A DNA stretch of 5,290 nucleotides from Gemmatimonadota bacterium (GTDB taxonomy: Bacteria; Gemmatimonadota; Gemmatimonadetes; Gemmatimonadales; GWC2-71-9): assembly GCA_025361465.1 (NCBI GenBank), contig JANYAG010000154.1, positions 1-5,290 on the forward strand. Direction: 5' to 3'. Position 1 is the first letter of the stretch. Every line of letters begins with the position of its first letter. Shown here piece by piece: positions 5,093-5,290 of the stretch. Made by a program: the position numbers and the translations under genes. A model generated the notes under the pieces. It made no database searches and was not told the DNA's origin. It saw nothing but the letters and a program-made list of their open reading frames with translations.

Positions 5093-5290
5093 GTCTTCTT
5101 CCACCCCATGCCACAACGGCCCGAACCCCGCGCCCAGCCCCGGCGCATGGCGGATCGCGTCCTGCACGTACCCGACCGCCAGCTCGACCGCCTCATTGAT
5201 CGGCACCTCGCGGGCAAGCCAGGCCGTGATCGCCGCTGAGAGGGCGCAGCCGGTCCCGTGGGTGGAGCGGGAGAGCAGGCGCGACTGGGT
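5084..5290 (-). CDS. thiD: Hydroxymethylpyrimidine/phosphomethylpyrimidine kinase, C-terminal 68 residues (5' end off the right edge)
   Basis: ThiD is a ribokinase-fold enzyme of thiamine synthesis that phosphorylates HMP and then HMP-phosphate in the cytoplasm. Only the C-terminus is visible, on the minus strand. It starts RLLSRSTHGTGCALSAAITA, which contains the family anion-hole motif GTGC with the reactive Cys (visible residue 15), followed by the helix pair ending LGAGFGPLWHG, as in the ThiD C-terminus. The frame then closes with a short acidic tail (EEDDD) and tandem TGA codons that fall in a 7-base repeat. It is convergent with the purine salvage unit, and no thiamine gene is seen next to it in the window. 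The identification from the THGTGC block and the tail is firm for the fold and good for ThiD itself; other ribokinase-family HMP kinases are the alternative. Confidence 0.88.
   Translation of the reverse strand, partial: TQSRLLSRSTHGTGCALSAAITAWLAREVPINEAVELAVGYVQDAIRHAPGLGAGFGPLWHGVEEDDD

Noticed and set aside
5021..5199. AGGAGG followed 5 bases later by an ATG at 5032, opening a short plus-strand frame
   Set aside because: The frame runs through the hairpin repeat and then antisense to thiD; the product is a low-complexity Arg/Pro/Thr-rich string. The good ribosome-site match appears accidental.

Overview
This is a GC-rich bacterial window that looks like ordinary chromosome of an environmental lineage. 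GTG starts, 4-8 base gene overlaps and many purine-salvage and two-component features are present, but there is no phage or plasmid signature and no RNA gene. The gene styles, together with an intergenic CCTGAGCGNAGCGAAGG repeat that I recall from Gemmatimonadota, Chloroflexota and similar phyla, make a Gemmatimonadota-like host my best guess. That guess rests on memory and is only moderately secure.

Layout. (1) Bases 1-1363, minus strand: an OmpR/PhoB-family response regulator (647-1363), overlapped by 4 bases by a PhoR-like PAS histidine kinase (from 650), whose kinase half runs off the left edge. (2) Bases 1364-1448: a short divergent promoter region with a GTGACC direct repeat. (3) Bases 1449-4956, plus strand: a tight four-gene unit made of a small beta-grasp-like protein of unknown function, an adenosine deaminase-family enzyme, a CNT-type nucleoside transporter and a trimeric-type purine nucleoside phosphorylase. 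The first two genes overlap by 8 bases, the last two by 4 bases, and the middle gap is 31 bases. (4) Bases 4957-5083: a convergent intergenic region holding two inverted copies of a 17-base hairpin repeat and the start of a 7-base tandem repeat. (5) Bases 5084-5290, minus strand: the C-terminal end of ThiD (thiamine pyrimidine kinase), running in from the right edge.

How the genes work together. The plus-strand unit forms a complete short pathway: sodium-coupled nucleoside uptake, deamination of adenosine to inosine, then phosphorolysis of inosine or guanosine to free base and (deoxy)ribose-1-phosphate. The divergent two-component pair could share the control region, but nothing in the sequence proves it regulates the salvage genes.

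The most unusual items are three. The inverted repeat pair between punA and thiD has a core predicted to fold as an exceptionally stable GNA-triloop hairpin with tandem sheared G.A pairs, and the pair resembles a REPIN. The small unrecognised protein leads the salvage operon. The adenosine deaminase has a replacement of the second Asp of its usual Asp-Asp active-site pair.
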